The notes: generated by a model from the letters alone, not told the origin. Positions 39,904-49,756 are shown, counted from the stretch's first letter. The stretch: DNA of 64,000 nt from Sphingomonas sp. Ant H11 (GCF_000797515.1 NZ_JSBN01000063.1:1-64000); one strand, 5' to 3'. A program made the numbers and translations.

Positions 39904-40302
39904 TCAATCGCAGACGCGGACGCGGACCCAATCGTCATAATAGCGATCGTAGCGCCGCTCGATCCAGCAGCGGTCATAGCCCGCACGCGCGCGATAGGCG
40001 TAATAGCCGTCATTGGGGTAGTAACCGTGGCTGCGGTAATACCGGTCGTCATAATAACGATCGTAGCCGCGCTCGCGGTAATAGTCGTCGCGGTAGCGAT
40101 CATTGCGGTTCGACGCGAGCGCGGCACCCACTGCAAGCCCAGCGATACCCGCGACGATGGCGGTGCCGGTGCCGTCATTATGGCCATAATAGCGATGGCC
40201 CCATCCGCCACCCCAGCGCTGCGCCTCCGCCGGAGCCGCCGCCGTCAGAGCCGTCGCGCCGAGCGCCGCTGCCAGACCGATCTTCTTCAACAGGCTGTTC
40301 AT
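39904..40302 (-). CDS. exported Tyr/Arg-rich glycine-zipper protein
   Basis: 132 residues. The ATG at 40302 gives a signal peptide (MNSLLKKIGLAAALGATALTAAAPAEA). Next come a Gly/His/Tyr patch, a glycine-zipper-like hydrophobic stretch (GTAIVAGIAGLAVGAALAS), and a tail dominated by Tyr, Arg and Asp (DRYRDDYYRERGYDRYYDD). Two Cys near the C-terminus may form a disulfide. It resembles small envelope proteins of alphaproteobacteria with glycine-zipper segments; the function is unknown. Confidence 0.75.
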   Translation of the reverse strand: MNSLLKKIGLAAALGATALTAAAPAEAQRWGGGWGHRYYGHNDGTGTAIVAGIAGLAVGAALASNRNDRYRDDYYRERGYDRYYDDRYYRSHGYYPNDGYYAYRARAGYDRCWIERRYDRYYDDWVRVRVCD

Positions 40303-40444
40303 CTCGAATCTCCTCACTCCAGCAGCCCTGCATGCATCTCCCTATAACGCATTGGCGGACTAGCTTGTTGCAACCAATATGCGAGTCGCCCTGAATGCGG
40401 GCGGAATGGTGTGTTTAACCGGTGTTCAGCGAAGGAAAGTCGCG

Positions 40445-40847
40445 ATGGCCTATTGGCTGCTCAAATCCGAACCCGACAGCTACAGTTGGGATGATCTGCT
40501 GGCCGAGGGCAGCACCGAATGGACCGGCGTGCGCAACGCCGCCGCCGCCTTGCATCTGAAGGCGATGCAGGTCGGCGACCGGGCCTTTTTTCTACCATAG
40601 CGGCGGTCCCAAGGAGATTGTCGGAACGGTCGAGATCGCGCGCACCGCCCGGCCCGATGGCGACGATCCGCGCTGGGTGTCCGTCGCGGTCAAACCGCTC
40701 GCCGCTTTGCCACGGCCCGTCCCGCTGGCGACGATCAAGGCAACGCCGGGGCTTGCCGATCTGGCGATGCTGCGCCAGTCGCGGCTTTCGGTATCGCCCG
40801 TGCGCGACGCCGAATGGACGACATTGCTGGCGCTGGGTGAAGGGTAA
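40445..40847 (+). CDS. EVE (ASCH/PUA-like) domain protein (one frameshift)
   Basis: About 133 residues of the EVE fold: MAYWLLKSEPDSYSWDDL, WTGVRNAAAALHLKAM, then FYHSGGPKEIVGTVEIA. EVE domains are PUA-like and bind modified bases. The frame stops early because a six-T run at 40586-40591 seems to carry one extra T. With five T it reads AFFYHSGGP and continues to TLLALGEG. The next gene starts eight bases after the corrected stop. Confidence 0.85.
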
Positions 40848-40854
40848 GGGTTTG

Positions 40855-41524
40855 ATGCGGGTTCGCGCGTTGCTGTTGATCGGGGCGCTCGCGCTCGTCA
40901 CCGCTGCCAAGGCACCCCCTGCCCCCGCCCCCTTCCCGCGAACCCGCAATCGTGCGCGTGCGGCTGGTGACAGGCGCGGGGCCGATCGTGATCGCGCTCG
41001 ATGCGCGCCATGCCCCGGCGACGGTCGCCAATTTCCTCGCCTATGTCGACGATGGCCGGTTCGAAGGCACCAGCTTCTACCGCGCGACACGCCGCAAGAC
41101 CGCGCCCAAAACGGGTTTCGTGCAAGGCGGCATCGGCACCGATGCGCACCGCATGCTCGGTCTGGTGCCGCTCGAGCCGACCAGCCAGACCGGGATCAAG
41201 CATCTCGACGGCGTGCTGTCGATGGCGCGCTATGACCGCACCGATTCGGCGACGGGGAACTTCTCGATCATGGTCGGCCCCAACCCCTCGCTCGACGCGC
41301 GACCGGGCTTTGTCGGCTATGCCGCCTTCGGGCGCGTGGTTGCAGGCATGGACGTGGTCAAGCGGATGCTCGCCGAGCCGACCTCTCCGGGCGGCGAGGG
41401 AGCGTTCAAGGGCCAGTTGATGGTCAAGCCGATCCCGATCCTGCGCGCCGAACGGCTCGACGGCGTGGCGAAACCGACCGGTGCGCCCAAGGTGTGGCAA
41501 ATGCTCAAAGGCGTGAAGCGCTAG
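40855..41524 (+). CDS. exported cyclophilin-type peptidyl-prolyl isomerase (one frameshift)
   Basis: About 222 residues. The ATG at 40855 opens a signal peptide (MRVRALLLIGALALVTAAKA) and a Pro/Ala-rich linker. The frame then changes near 40,933-40,945 (probably one extra base in a CCCCTTCCC stretch) into the cyclophilin domain VRLVTGAGPIVIAL...GRFEGTSFYRA, FVQGGIGTD, GVLSMARYDR and GNFSIMVG. It speeds cis-trans isomerisation of X-Pro bonds, here in the periplasm. It follows the EVE gene closely and may be cotranscribed with it. Confidence 0.85.
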
Positions 41525-41551
41525 AGTCTAATTTTGAGGGAGAATCCACCT

Positions 41552-41644
41552 CCGTTCGCCTTGAGCCTGTCGAAGGGCCCTCTCCGCAAGAGAAGGGCTC
41601 GCATAGGGCCGGGGGCGGGGCTTCGACAGGCTCAGCCCGAACGG
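41552..41644. repeat. CCTGTCGAAG-type long inverted repeat
   Basis: The left arm (CCGTTCGCCTTGAGCCTGTCGAAG, from 41552) and the right arm (ending CCCGAACGG at 41644) are inverted copies matching at about 21 of 24 positions. About 45 bases lie between them, including a smaller hairpin (CCCTCTCCGCAAGAGAAGGG). It lies between convergent genes. The AGCCTGTCGAAG core is a common dispersed repeat in sphingomonad genomes. Confidence 0.75.
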
Positions 41645-41695
41645 AATTGGGATGGTCCTCTTTAAGAGGAAGCGCCCCTAGCGCCCCCGCACGCA

Positions 41696-41730
41696 AAAAG
41701 GGCGGGGAATGTCGCCATCCCCCGCCCCTT
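41696..41730 (-). terminator. terminator of outer-membrane protein gene
   Basis: Read on the minus strand, GGGGCGGGGGATGG...CATTCCCCGCCC forms a GC-rich hairpin followed by TTTTT. It lies 22 bases downstream of the outer-membrane barrel gene and is a good intrinsic terminator. Confidence 0.82.
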
Positions 41731-41752
41731 CCGACACGCTAAGCCGTAAGGC

Positions 41753-42400
41753 TTAGAAGTGCGTGATCAGGCCCATCATCGGGCGGAAGCTGTGGAAATC
41801 ACCATAAGTGTTCACTTCGGCACGGATGCGGACGCCGGCATTGCCGGTGATGCCCTTCAGGCCGATGTCCTTCGGGCCGAACTCGGTGCCGATCCCGTAG
41901 GTGATGTCGCCATACTGCTTCTTGCTGGTATTGCCGGTCGAGTAGGTCGAATAATGATCGAACTCGACCCACTGATAGCCGACCTTGCCGTAGAACATGC
42001 CGCTGTCACCGGCGCGCACGCCGAAACGACCGGCTGCGCCATATTCCCAGTTGATGTTGCCAGAGACGCCTTTGGCAAGATTGCCTTCCGCACCGACGAA
42101 CACCGGCCCCAGCGGCACGTTGATGCCGGCCACGCCCTGTACCAACGCGCCTGCGAGACGGTAGTTGTTGCGCAGCGAGCCATCGGCGTTCAGCGCCTGC
42201 GGGATACCGTGGTTGCGCTCGTTATCGAACTGTTCCCAGCCGCCCATCACGCCGATGTAAGGCTCGATGCCAAACGCGCGCGAGCCGTCGGGTGCGGTCG
42301 GCGTGGTGTCTGCCGGTGCGGCCGGTGCGGCGTCCTGCGCGAAAGCCGGGACGCTGGCGAAAGCCGCCAAGGCGACGGCGGCGAGTTTGAAAGTACGCAT
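41753..42400 (-). CDS. small outer-membrane beta-barrel protein
   Basis: 215 residues. The ATG at 42400 starts a signal peptide (MRTFKLAAVALAAFASVPAFA), followed by an Ala/Pro/Thr linker. The alternating pattern of beta-strands (FGIEPYIGVMGGWEQFDNE, AGRFGVRAGDSGMFYGKVGYQWVEF) ends in LITHF, with a C-terminal Phe as required for BAM recognition. It resembles the opacity/OmpA-like eight-stranded barrels of sphingomonads. A strong terminator follows. Confidence 0.82.
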   Translation of the reverse strand: MRTFKLAAVALAAFASVPAFAQDAAPAAPADTTPTAPDGSRAFGIEPYIGVMGGWEQFDNERNHGIPQALNADGSLRNNYRLAGALVQGVAGINVPLGPVFVGAEGNLAKGVSGNINWEYGAAGRFGVRAGDSGMFYGKVGYQWVEFDHYSTYSTGNTSKKQYGDITYGIGTEFGPKDIGLKGITGNAGVRIRAEVNTYGDFHSFRPMMGLITHF

Positions 42401-42602
42401 AATAATGACCTTTGTTCGACTGTTAGGGGTGCCGACGATCGCGTCGGTGTCCCGCAGCCGACCCAACAAGGGTCATCACGCTAAGTTGCACTGCAGCAAG
42501 GATAAAGTCCTGACGGCCCGTTTCGTCACATATCTGCAACAGTTTCTTGCTGCAGGATGAACGAAACGGGGGGGTCTGGCAGCCGTGCCGCACTCGCTGC
42601 GT

Positions 42603-42878
42603 TCAGGCCTTGTGCGCGTAAAGCGAGCACCAGCCCGATGGCGCGATATCGCCCGCAACCAGCTTGCACGCCTTGGGGGCTTGCCACTGGAGGCAGGTGT
42701 CGCACCGCGCCTTCCCCTTGGGTTGGGGCTGATAATGGACAGCCGTTTGCGGCAGCTTGGTCGCGGCGGCAGCAGGTGCGGCGGCGACAGCGCCCACCAG
42801 CAACGCACCGCCCCCGGCCGCCGCAAGCGACAAGAGCCGACGACGCGACAAATCGGTGGATTTCGGATCGGTGGACAT
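42603..42878 (-). CDS. high-potential iron-sulfur protein (HiPIP), Tat-exported
   Basis: 91 residues. The N-terminus has a twin-arginine signal (LSRRRLLSLAAAGGGALLVGAVAAA). The mature part carries four Cys in the HiPIP pattern: C-x2-C in ARCDTCLQW, one in PKACKLV, and the last in GWCSLY. It binds a 4Fe-4S cluster and serves as a periplasmic electron carrier. The ATG at 42878 has AGGAG upstream. It stands alone, with no electron-transfer partners nearby. Confidence 0.88.
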   Translation of the reverse strand: MSTDPKSTDLSRRRLLSLAAAGGGALLVGAVAAAPAAAATKLPQTAVHYQPQPKGKARCDTCLQWQAPKACKLVAGDIAPSGWCSLYAHKA

Positions 42879-43187
42879 AGGTGCTCCTGTGGTGTTCGTG
42901 CGCTGGCAACGGGAACCGTCGCCATCGCGAGTGCAGCGCGACGGCGACGCGCCCCCGCGCGCGCTATGCGCCCTGCGGCGGAGCAAGCGAAAGCTGCGGA
43001 AGTTACTTATTGGGTGCCGCGTGGGCACCGATTAGGGCATCGCCCCATCGCCGCTCCGTCGCCGGCGATTTCTTCCACTGAGCGCCAAAAGCAGCGCAGC
43101 GCGTCAGCCCTGTCCCGCCATACCCCCAAACAAAAAAGGCCGGACGCTGTCGCGCCCGGCCCCGGTGTTACCACGCTCTCGCGTCGC
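42879..43187. other. gene-free region between HiPIP and typA
   Basis: 309 bases. The left part must hold the HiPIP promoter; the AT-richer patch GGAAGTTACTTATTGG near 43,000 is the best candidate. The right end holds the typA terminator. Small open frames across it have no coding character that I can support. Confidence 0.5.
43132..43163 (-). terminator. typA intrinsic terminator
   Basis: On the minus strand, GGCCGGGCGCGACAGCGTCCGGCC forms a GC-rich hairpin followed directly by TTTTTT. It lies about 25 bases after the typA stop. Confidence 0.88.
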
Positions 43188-45029
43188 TTACGACTGCTTC
43201 GCCCGCGCCGCGCGCTTGCGCTCGTTCGGGTCGAGGTAGCGCTTGCGCAGGCGGATCGACTTGGGCGTCACTTCAACCATTTCGTCATCGTCGATGTACG
43301 CAATCGCCTGTTCCAGCGTCATCTTCTTCGGCGGAGTGAGGCGGATCGCATCGTCCTTGCCGCCCGAAGCGCGGAAGTTGGTCAGCGCCTTGGTCTTCAT
43401 CGGGTTGACTTCGAGATCGTCCGGCTTGGCGTTCTCGCCGACGATCATGCCCTCGTACAGCGCCTCGCCGTGCCCGACGAACAGGATGCCGCGCTCTTCG
43501 AGCGGCCCTAGCGCATAGCTATTCGCTTCGCCCGCCCCGTTCGAGATCAGCACGCCGTTCTTGCGGCCTTCGATATTGCCCTTGTGCGGGCCGTAACGCT
43601 CGAACAGGCGGTTCATGATGCCGGTGCCGCGCGTGTCCGACAGGAACTCGCCGTGATAGCCGATCATCCCGCGCGACGGCGCGGAGAAGGTGATGCGCGT
43701 CTTGCCGCCGGTTGACGGACGCATGTCGGTCAGCTCGGCTTTGCGCAGGTTCATCTTCTCGACGACGGTGCCCGAATATTCCTCGTCCACATCGATGATG
43801 ACCGTTTCATATGGCTCGGTCTTCTTGCCGTCCTCATCTTCCTGGAACAGCACGCGCGGACGCGAAATGCCCAGTTCGAAACCCTCGCGGCGCATCGTCT
43901 CGATCAGCACGCCAAGCTGAAGCTCGCCGCGACCGGCGACTTCGAAGCTGTCCTTGTCGGCGGCTTCCACCACCTTCACGGCAACGTTCGATTCGGCTTC
44001 GCGGAACAAACGGTCGCGGATCATGCGGCTGGTCACCTTGGTGCCCTCACGCCCCGCCATCGGCGAATCGTTGACGGCAAAGCGCATCGACAGCGTGGGC
44101 GGATCGATCGGCTGTGCGTGCAGCGGCTCGGTCACGGTGATGTCGGCGATGGTGTTGGCGACGGTCGCGACGGTCAGACCGGCGAGGCTGATGATGTCGC
44201 CTGCCTTGGCTTCGTCGACCGGCACGCGGTCGAGCCCGCGGAACGACATGATCTTGGAGGCGCGACCGGTCTCGATGATCTTGCCATCATTGTCGAGCGC
44301 GTGGATCGGCTGGTTGACCTTGACCGTGCCCGAATTGACGCGGCCGGTCAGGATACGGCCGAGGAATGGATCGCGGTCGAGCAGCGTGACGAGGAAGGTG
44401 AACGGCACGCCTGCCACTTCCACGGCGGGTGGCGGAACGTGGCTGATGATCGTCTCGAACATCGGGATCAGCGTGCCTTCGCGCGCGTCCATGTCGGTCG
44501 AGGCATAGCCGTTGCGGCCCGAGGCGTAGAGCACGGGGAAATCGAGCTGCTCGTCATTCGCGTCCAACGACACGAACAGGTCGAACACTTCGTCCAGCAC
44601 TTCCTGGATGCGCGCGTCGTTGCGATCGACCTTGTTGACCACGACGATCGGCTTCAGGCCCAGCGCCAGCGCCTTGCCGGTGACGAACTTGGTCTGCGGC
44701 ATCGCGCCTTCCGACGAATCGACCAGCAGGACGACACCGTCGACCATCGACAGGATGCGCTCCACTTCGCCGCCGAAATCGGCGTGGCCGGGGGTATCGA
44801 CGATGTTGATGCGCACGCTCTCGGTTTCGCCCGGCGGAGTCCAGTCGACCGAAGTCGGCTTGGCGAGAATGGTGATGCCGCGCTCTTTTTCGAGGTCGTT
44901 CGAATCCATCGCGCGCTCTTCGATGCGCTGGTTGTCGCGGAAGGTGCCGGACTGGCGGAAGAGCTGATCGACCAGAGTTGTCTTACCATGATCGACGTGT
45001 GCGATGATGGCCACGTTGCGGAGGCTCAT
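43188..45029 (-). CDS. typA: translational GTPase TypA/BipA
   Basis: 613 residues. The GTPase domain starts MSLRNVAIIAHVDHGKTTL with G1 AHVDHGKT, G3 DTPGHADFG and G4 NKVDR. EF-G-like domains follow, then the TypA-specific C-terminal domain (YHGEFLSDTRGTGIMNRLF). It binds ribosomes and helps assembly and growth under stress or cold. The ATG at 45029 matches the family start; the frame stays open 27 codons further upstream without homology. It is intact and monocistronic, with a good terminator. Confidence 0.96.
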   Translation of the reverse strand: MSLRNVAIIAHVDHGKTTLVDQLFRQSGTFRDNQRIEERAMDSNDLEKERGITILAKPTSVDWTPPGETESVRINIVDTPGHADFGGEVERILSMVDGVVLLVDSSEGAMPQTKFVTGKALALGLKPIVVVNKVDRNDARIQEVLDEVFDLFVSLDANDEQLDFPVLYASGRNGYASTDMDAREGTLIPMFETIISHVPPPAVEVAGVPFTFLVTLLDRDPFLGRILTGRVNSGTVKVNQPIHALDNDGKIIETGRASKIMSFRGLDRVPVDEAKAGDIISLAGLTVATVANTIADITVTEPLHAQPIDPPTLSMRFAVNDSPMAGREGTKVTSRMIRDRLFREAESNVAVKVVEAADKDSFEVAGRGELQLGVLIETMRREGFELGISRPRVLFQEDEDGKKTEPYETVIIDVDEEYSGTVVEKMNLRKAELTDMRPSTGGKTRITFSAPSRGMIGYHGEFLSDTRGTGIMNRLFERYGPHKGNIEGRKNGVLISNGAGEANSYALGPLEERGILFVGHGEALYEGMIVGENAKPDDLEVNPMKTKALTNFRASGGKDDAIRLTPPKKMTLEQAIAYIDDDEMVEVTPKSIRLRKRYLDPNERKRAARAKQS

Positions 45030-45095
45030 GTCTGTCTCGTTACAAAATCGGGAAAAGGATCGCGTGCCCCTAGCCGAAACGGTGCGGTGCAACAA

Positions 45096-45124
45096 GGCCG
45101 GGCAACACACTGTGCTGCCCGGCC
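45096..45124 (-). terminator. terminator of TonB-dependent receptor gene
   Basis: GGCCGGGCA and TGCCCGGCC form a 9-bp stem around an 11-base loop. On the minus strand it is followed by TTGTTG. It lies about 30 bases beyond the receptor stop and likely terminates it. Confidence 0.75.
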
Positions 45125-45155
45125 CGTTTCGATCAAGCTGAACGAAGTGCGGCGA

Positions 45156-47525
45156 TCAGAACTTGCCGCTGACTTCGACGCCGTAAACGCGCGGTTCGCC
45201 ACGGATATAGGTCGGAATACCGAAACCGCCACCGGTGTTGCCCGCGTCGATCAGATATTTACGGTCGAGCGCATTGCGGGCGAAACCGCCGATTTGATAA
45301 CGCCCGCCCGCCAGCTCGACGCCCGCCCGGACGTTGACCAGTGCATAGCCGCCCTGGCTGATCGCCTCAGAATTGGGCAGCTCGAAATATTCCTTGCTCT
45401 GATAGGTGGCCGAGGGCGTGGCGTAGAAGGTCATGCTTCCGGCCGGAACGCGCAAGGTCGCGCCGCCCGAAGCGCTATATTTCGGCTGCAGGCGGAACTG
45501 CGCACCCGAATAGACGCCATAGGCCGGGTTATTGGCGATCTTGCCATCGACATAGGCAAAGTTGCCGAACAGCTGCAGCAGCGAATTGACCCGCCAATTG
45601 CCCTCCAGCTCGACGCCGGGGTTGCGCGCCTTGCCCGCGCTTTGCGTGGTGGTCTTGCCCGCGCCGTCGGTAACGGTCACCTGGAAGCCGTTATAATCCT
45701 GGTAGAAGACGCCGAGCGATCCGCTGAACGCGCCGATCTTGGCCTTGATACCGGCTTCGTAATTCCACACGACTTCGTCGGGCACCACTTGCAGGCTCGG
45801 CACCGCCACGCCACCCGAAGTCGCCGCGGACAATTGCACCACCGGCGAGCGGCGGCCTTTGCTGATCGTGGCATAAAGGTTGATGCCATCGGTCAAACGA
45901 TACAGCGCGTTGAAGCGCGGCAGGATCGCCGAGAAACTGCGCTGCGCAGTGAACTTGACGCCGCCCGTGCTGACCGTGGGCAACAACGGCACGCCGGCAA
46001 GCACCGAATTGGGCTGCACCGAGCTGTAGCCCGACTTGCGCTTCTCGATCAGGATGCGCGCACCGGCGGTGAGTTCGAGCCGCGGGGTCGGCAGCCAGGT
46101 GCCGTCGGCGAAGACCGAATAGGTGTCGTTGGTGCCGTAGTTGGTGAAGACCGAGGAATACGGAATTGCGGTCGCCGAGCCGCGCGTCAACAGCGCGGTC
46201 GCCCCCGCCGCGGCAACGGTGCCATTCGGCAGGACGCAACCCGGGCCGCTCGGGATGCCAGCCGCGAGCAAGGCGGCGCGCGTCCCGGCGGGCAAGGCAC
46301 CGGCGCAGGTCAGATAGGTGCCCTCTTCGGTCGAGAAGGGCACGCGCTGCAGATTGTTTTCGAAGAACGCGTTCCAGCCGAACGACGCGCGGTAGGTGTC
46401 GCCGGTGAAGTTGAAGCGGCCTTCATGGCTATATTGGTCGCCGCGCGCATCCTCGGCAAACTCCAGATACCAGGCCGGGCCGCCATCGGCGTCGAACACT
46501 TCGTTGCTGTTGAACTTGCGATAGCCGTTGACGGTGGTGAAGCTGACACCTGGGGCCAGTTCCGCCGTCAGCGTGAAGTTGGCGTCATAGACGTCACGCT
46601 TCAGGCCGAGCTTGGCGCCCCCCAGCACTTGCGCACTATAAGGCGAACCCGACAGTTCGGCGTAGCTATAGTCGCCGCCATTGCCGCCGGTCGGCGCTTG
46701 CGCGCGCGAACGGAACGCCGTGCCGGGGTTGCGCTGGCCGTCATAGGTCAGCACCAAAGTGGCGGTAAGCGCATCGGTCGGTGCCCAGCGCACCGAACCG
46801 CGAATGCCGCGCTGATCCTGACCATTGAGATCGTCTTGCTTGGTCTTGCCCTGATTCTGGTTGGGCACATTGGGGTCACCGGCGATGTTGCGGACAAAGC
46901 CGTCATGATATTTGTAGGCGAAGGCGAGACGCGCCGCGAGCGTGTCATTGCCGACATTGACGAAGCCCGAGACCTGGCCGCGATTGTAATTGCCGTAGGA
47001 CGCAATGATCCCGGCCGAGGTTCCAGCCCTTGGCCGGGCCGAGATGATGTTCACCGCGCCAACTGCCGAGGCGGTGCCGAACAGCGTTGCCTGCGGCCCC
47101 TTCACGACTTCGATCCGCTCCAGATCGAACAGATCCTGATACGCGCCACGCGTGCGCGAAATATCGACGCCATTGTAATAAAGCGAAACGCGCGCGCCCT
47201 GCTGCGCCGAGCCGCTGTCCGAGGTGATGCCGCGGATCACGAAGCCGGGGTTATTGTCGCTCTGCTCCTGGATACGCAGGCCCGGGATATACATCGCGAC
47301 TTCGGCGAGCGAATTGACACCAAGCTCCTGCATCTTGGCACCGGTCACTGCCGTCACCGTAATCGGCACGTCCTGGAGCTTCTGCTCGCGCTTCTGCGCG
47401 GTGACGATGATGTCACCGCCTTGCGCATCGGGCGTCTCCGCAGCGGTAGCCGACTGGGCGAGCGCCGCCGTTGACGAACAACCGAGGAGAACGCCCGCAA
47501 ACGCGAGCGAGAAGGAACGACGCAT
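45156..47525 (-). CDS. TonB-dependent receptor
   Basis: 789 residues of the sphingomonad receptor type. It has a signal peptide (MRRSFSLAFAGVLLGCSSTAALA), a TonB-box-like stretch (GGDIIVTAQKREQKLQDVPIT), a plug domain with VFRG-type features (FVIRGITSDSG, RIEVVKGPQATLFG) and a 22-strand barrel ending VEVSGKF. It imports an unknown siderophore, glycan or other compound. It is intact, preceded by GGGG before the ATG at 47525, and divergent from telA. No adjacent substrate-processing genes indicate the ligand. Confidence 0.93.
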   Translation of the reverse strand: MRRSFSLAFAGVLLGCSSTAALAQSATAAETPDAQGGDIIVTAQKREQKLQDVPITVTAVTGAKMQELGVNSLAEVAMYIPGLRIQEQSDNNPGFVIRGITSDSGSAQQGARVSLYYNGVDISRTRGAYQDLFDLERIEVVKGPQATLFGTASAVGAVNIISARPRAGTSAGIIASYGNYNRGQVSGFVNVGNDTLAARLAFAYKYHDGFVRNIAGDPNVPNQNQGKTKQDDLNGQDQRGIRGSVRWAPTDALTATLVLTYDGQRNPGTAFRSRAQAPTGGNGGDYSYAELSGSPYSAQVLGGAKLGLKRDVYDANFTLTAELAPGVSFTTVNGYRKFNSNEVFDADGGPAWYLEFAEDARGDQYSHEGRFNFTGDTYRASFGWNAFFENNLQRVPFSTEEGTYLTCAGALPAGTRAALLAAGIPSGPGCVLPNGTVAAAGATALLTRGSATAIPYSSVFTNYGTNDTYSVFADGTWLPTPRLELTAGARILIEKRKSGYSSVQPNSVLAGVPLLPTVSTGGVKFTAQRSFSAILPRFNALYRLTDGINLYATISKGRRSPVVQLSAATSGGVAVPSLQVVPDEVVWNYEAGIKAKIGAFSGSLGVFYQDYNGFQVTVTDGAGKTTTQSAGKARNPGVELEGNWRVNSLLQLFGNFAYVDGKIANNPAYGVYSGAQFRLQPKYSASGGATLRVPAGSMTFYATPSATYQSKEYFELPNSEAISQGGYALVNVRAGVELAGGRYQIGGFARNALDRKYLIDAGNTGGGFGIPTYIRGEPRVYGVEVSGKF

Positions 47526-47697
47526 CGATAACCCCTTTTGTTTTACACACTTTGTTGCGGTGCGGTATCGGCACCTCGCGTCGGATTCGGGTCTTTATCG
47601 TGACGATTGCGTGACAATTGGTGTATTATAAAAACGATACACTTGAACCCCGCAGCATTCCGCTTCATTTAGGGGCATCCCCGGCTGGAGTGACGAC

Positions 47698-48896
47698 ATG
47701 GCGACCGCTGCCGATAGCGAAACGACCCCCCTGGTGCTGACCCCACCTGACCCGGTGCCCGCGCTCGCGCCCGAAAAGGCGGTGGGTCTCGTCCCGGTCG
47801 AAGAGGCGTGCGCACCAAGCTGCAAGCCAAGGTCGCCGATTTCGTCGACGATCTCGTCGCGCAGGATGTGAACTCTCCCGAATTCGGCAAGCGCGTCGAT
47901 GCCATCTCGGCGATGGGCCAGAAGGAAATCCGCGCCGCCGCCGATCAGTCGAACCGCTTTCTTGATCGCCCGGTCAAGGCGATGGACGGCGAGACCGGGA
48001 TCGGTGCCGACCTTACCGAACTGCGCCGTACGATCGAAAAGCTCGATCCGTCGGTCAACGGCAAGCTCATTTCGGGCCGCGGCCTGCTGAGCAAGGTCTT
48101 TGGCGGCGGTATCAACACCTATTTCGACAAATATCGTTCCTCGCAATCGCACATTTCGGCGATCCTCAAGACGCTCGCGCGCGGCAAGGACGAGCTGTTG
48201 ATGGACAATGCCGCGATCGACACCGAGCGCGCCAATCTGTGGACTGCAATGGGGCGGCTCGAACAGATGATCGTGCTGTCCAAGGAAATGGATGCGCGGC
48301 TGGAAGAGAAAGCCAACGATCTCGACCATAGCGACCCGGCCAAGGCCAAGGCGATCCGCGAAAGCGCGCTCTTCTATGTCCGCCAGCGCACGCAGGACCT
48401 GCTGACGCAAATGGCGGTGACGGTGCAGGGCTATCTTGCGCTCGATCTGGTCAAGAAGAACAATGTCGAGCTGGTGAAGGGGGTCGATCGCGCCTCCACC
48501 ACCACCGTTTCCGCCTTGCGCACCGCGGTTACGGTGGCGCAGGCGCTGGCCAACCAGAAACTGGTGCTCGATCAGATCACCGCGCTCAACACGACCACCG
48601 CGAACATCATTGATGCGACGGGCAAGCTGCTGAAGTCGCAGACCGCGACCATCCACGAACAGGCCGCCGCCTCGACCATCCCGGTCGAAACGCTGCAGCG
48701 CGCCTTCCAGAACATCTATGACACGATGGACGCGATCGACAGCTTCAAGCTGAAAGCGCTCGATTCGATGAAGGCGACGGTCGGCACGCTGTCCAACGAA
48801 GTCGAAAAGTCGAAGGGCTATATCGCCCGCGCCGAGGGTGCCGCGCAGAACCGCCTGTCCGGCCCCGACGCCAGCTTCAAGCTGGAAGCGGAGTAG
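47698..48896 (+). CDS. TelA-like toxic anion resistance protein (one frameshift)
   Basis: About 399 residues, almost entirely helical, with the TelA family features (FGKRVDAISAMGQKEIRAAADQSNRF, GGGINTYFDKYRSSQSHI, LDQITALNTTTANIIDATGKLL). The family is linked to tellurite and other toxic-anion resistance, but the mechanism is unknown. The ATG at 47698 has GGAG upstream and gives an Ala/Pro-rich N-terminus. A missing G near 47,805 shifts the frame before VRTKLQAKV. It pairs with a small membrane-protein gene six bases downstream. Confidence 0.83.
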
Positions 48897-48902
48897 CGCG
48901 CG

Positions 48903-49595
48903 GTGACCGATGTCGATCGCCAGATCGCACGCGCCGGCGAATTGCTCGAGCGCACCCGCGCCGGTCGCGAGGCGCTGGTCAAGCGGCGGCGGCAAGGCAC
49001 CGCCATCGCCCGACGCCTCACGCTGGCGGCAAGCGCCGACCTCGCGATCGTCGTCGCGGCGATCGCGATCGGCTGGTTCGTGCCGCTCGGCATGGGTGGC
49101 GCGCTGCTGGTCGGCGCGTTGCTGGTGGCGGTGACGCTGTTCCTGTTGTTCGCAACGCTGACCCCTGCGGTGCGCGCCGAGCAACTGACGCAAGTCCCGC
49201 TGAAAGCGCTGCCGCTGATGACCGAGCAATGGCTCGATACCCAGCGCAAGCTGCTGCCCGCGCCGGCGCAGACATTGGTCGACGGCATCGGCGTGAAGCT
49301 GGAAACGCTGTCGCCGCAACTCGCCACGCTCGACGAACGCGAACCCGTCGCCGCCGAAGTGCGCAAGCTGATCGGCGAGCAATTGCCCGAACTGCTCAAA
49401 GGCTATGCCAAGGTCCCCCCGCCCCTGCGCGGCGTCGCGCGGAACGGCAAGAGCCCCGATGCGCAACTGGCGGACGCGCTGAAGCTCATCGACGACGAGA
49501 TCGGCGATATGTCGGCCCAGATCGCGCAGGGGGACCTCGACTCGCTCGAAACGCGTGGCCGGTTTCTGGAGATCAAGTATCGGGATGAGGTTTAG
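48903..49595 (+). CDS. membrane protein, TelA partner, unknown function
   Basis: 230 residues starting at a GTG. A charged helical N-terminus (DRQIARAGELLERTRAGREAL) is followed by two adjacent hydrophobic helices (LAIVVAAIAIGWFVPLG and ALLVGALLVAVTLFLLFAT). A soluble helical C-terminal domain follows. The order telA plus a two-helix membrane protein is reminiscent of the TelA/XpaC pairing in Firmicutes, but I do not see convincing sequence identity. It is very probably cotranscribed with telA. Confidence 0.75.
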   Translation: MTDVDRQIARAGELLERTRAGREALVKRRRQGTAIARRLTLAASADLAIVVAAIAIGWFVPLGMGGALLVGALLVAVTLFLLFATLTPAVRAEQLTQVPLKALPLMTEQWLDTQRKLLPAPAQTLVDGIGVKLETLSPQLATLDEREPVAAEVRKLIGEQLPELLKGYAKVPPPLRGVARNGKSPDAQLADALKLIDDEIGDMSAQIAQGDLDSLETRGRFLEIKYRDEV

Positions 49596-49756
49596 CGCAC
49601 AACGGCCCTTGGTCGGATCGTCTCCCCATCCGTTCGTTTCGAGCGGGTTAAGACAAGGTCATCCTGCTTTAGCCCGGGAAGGCGTGGATTGCTGAAGGAC
49701 GACCCCGCGCGGTCGGACAAACGCCGTCTTTGCTATGGTTGCCCCTTCTTGCCTGC

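Noticed and set aside
44118-47474. 1,118-codon open frame antisense to typA and the second receptor gene
   Set aside because: It is the mirror of two intact, recognisable minus-strand genes. High GC keeps antisense frames open, and the translation has no family features.
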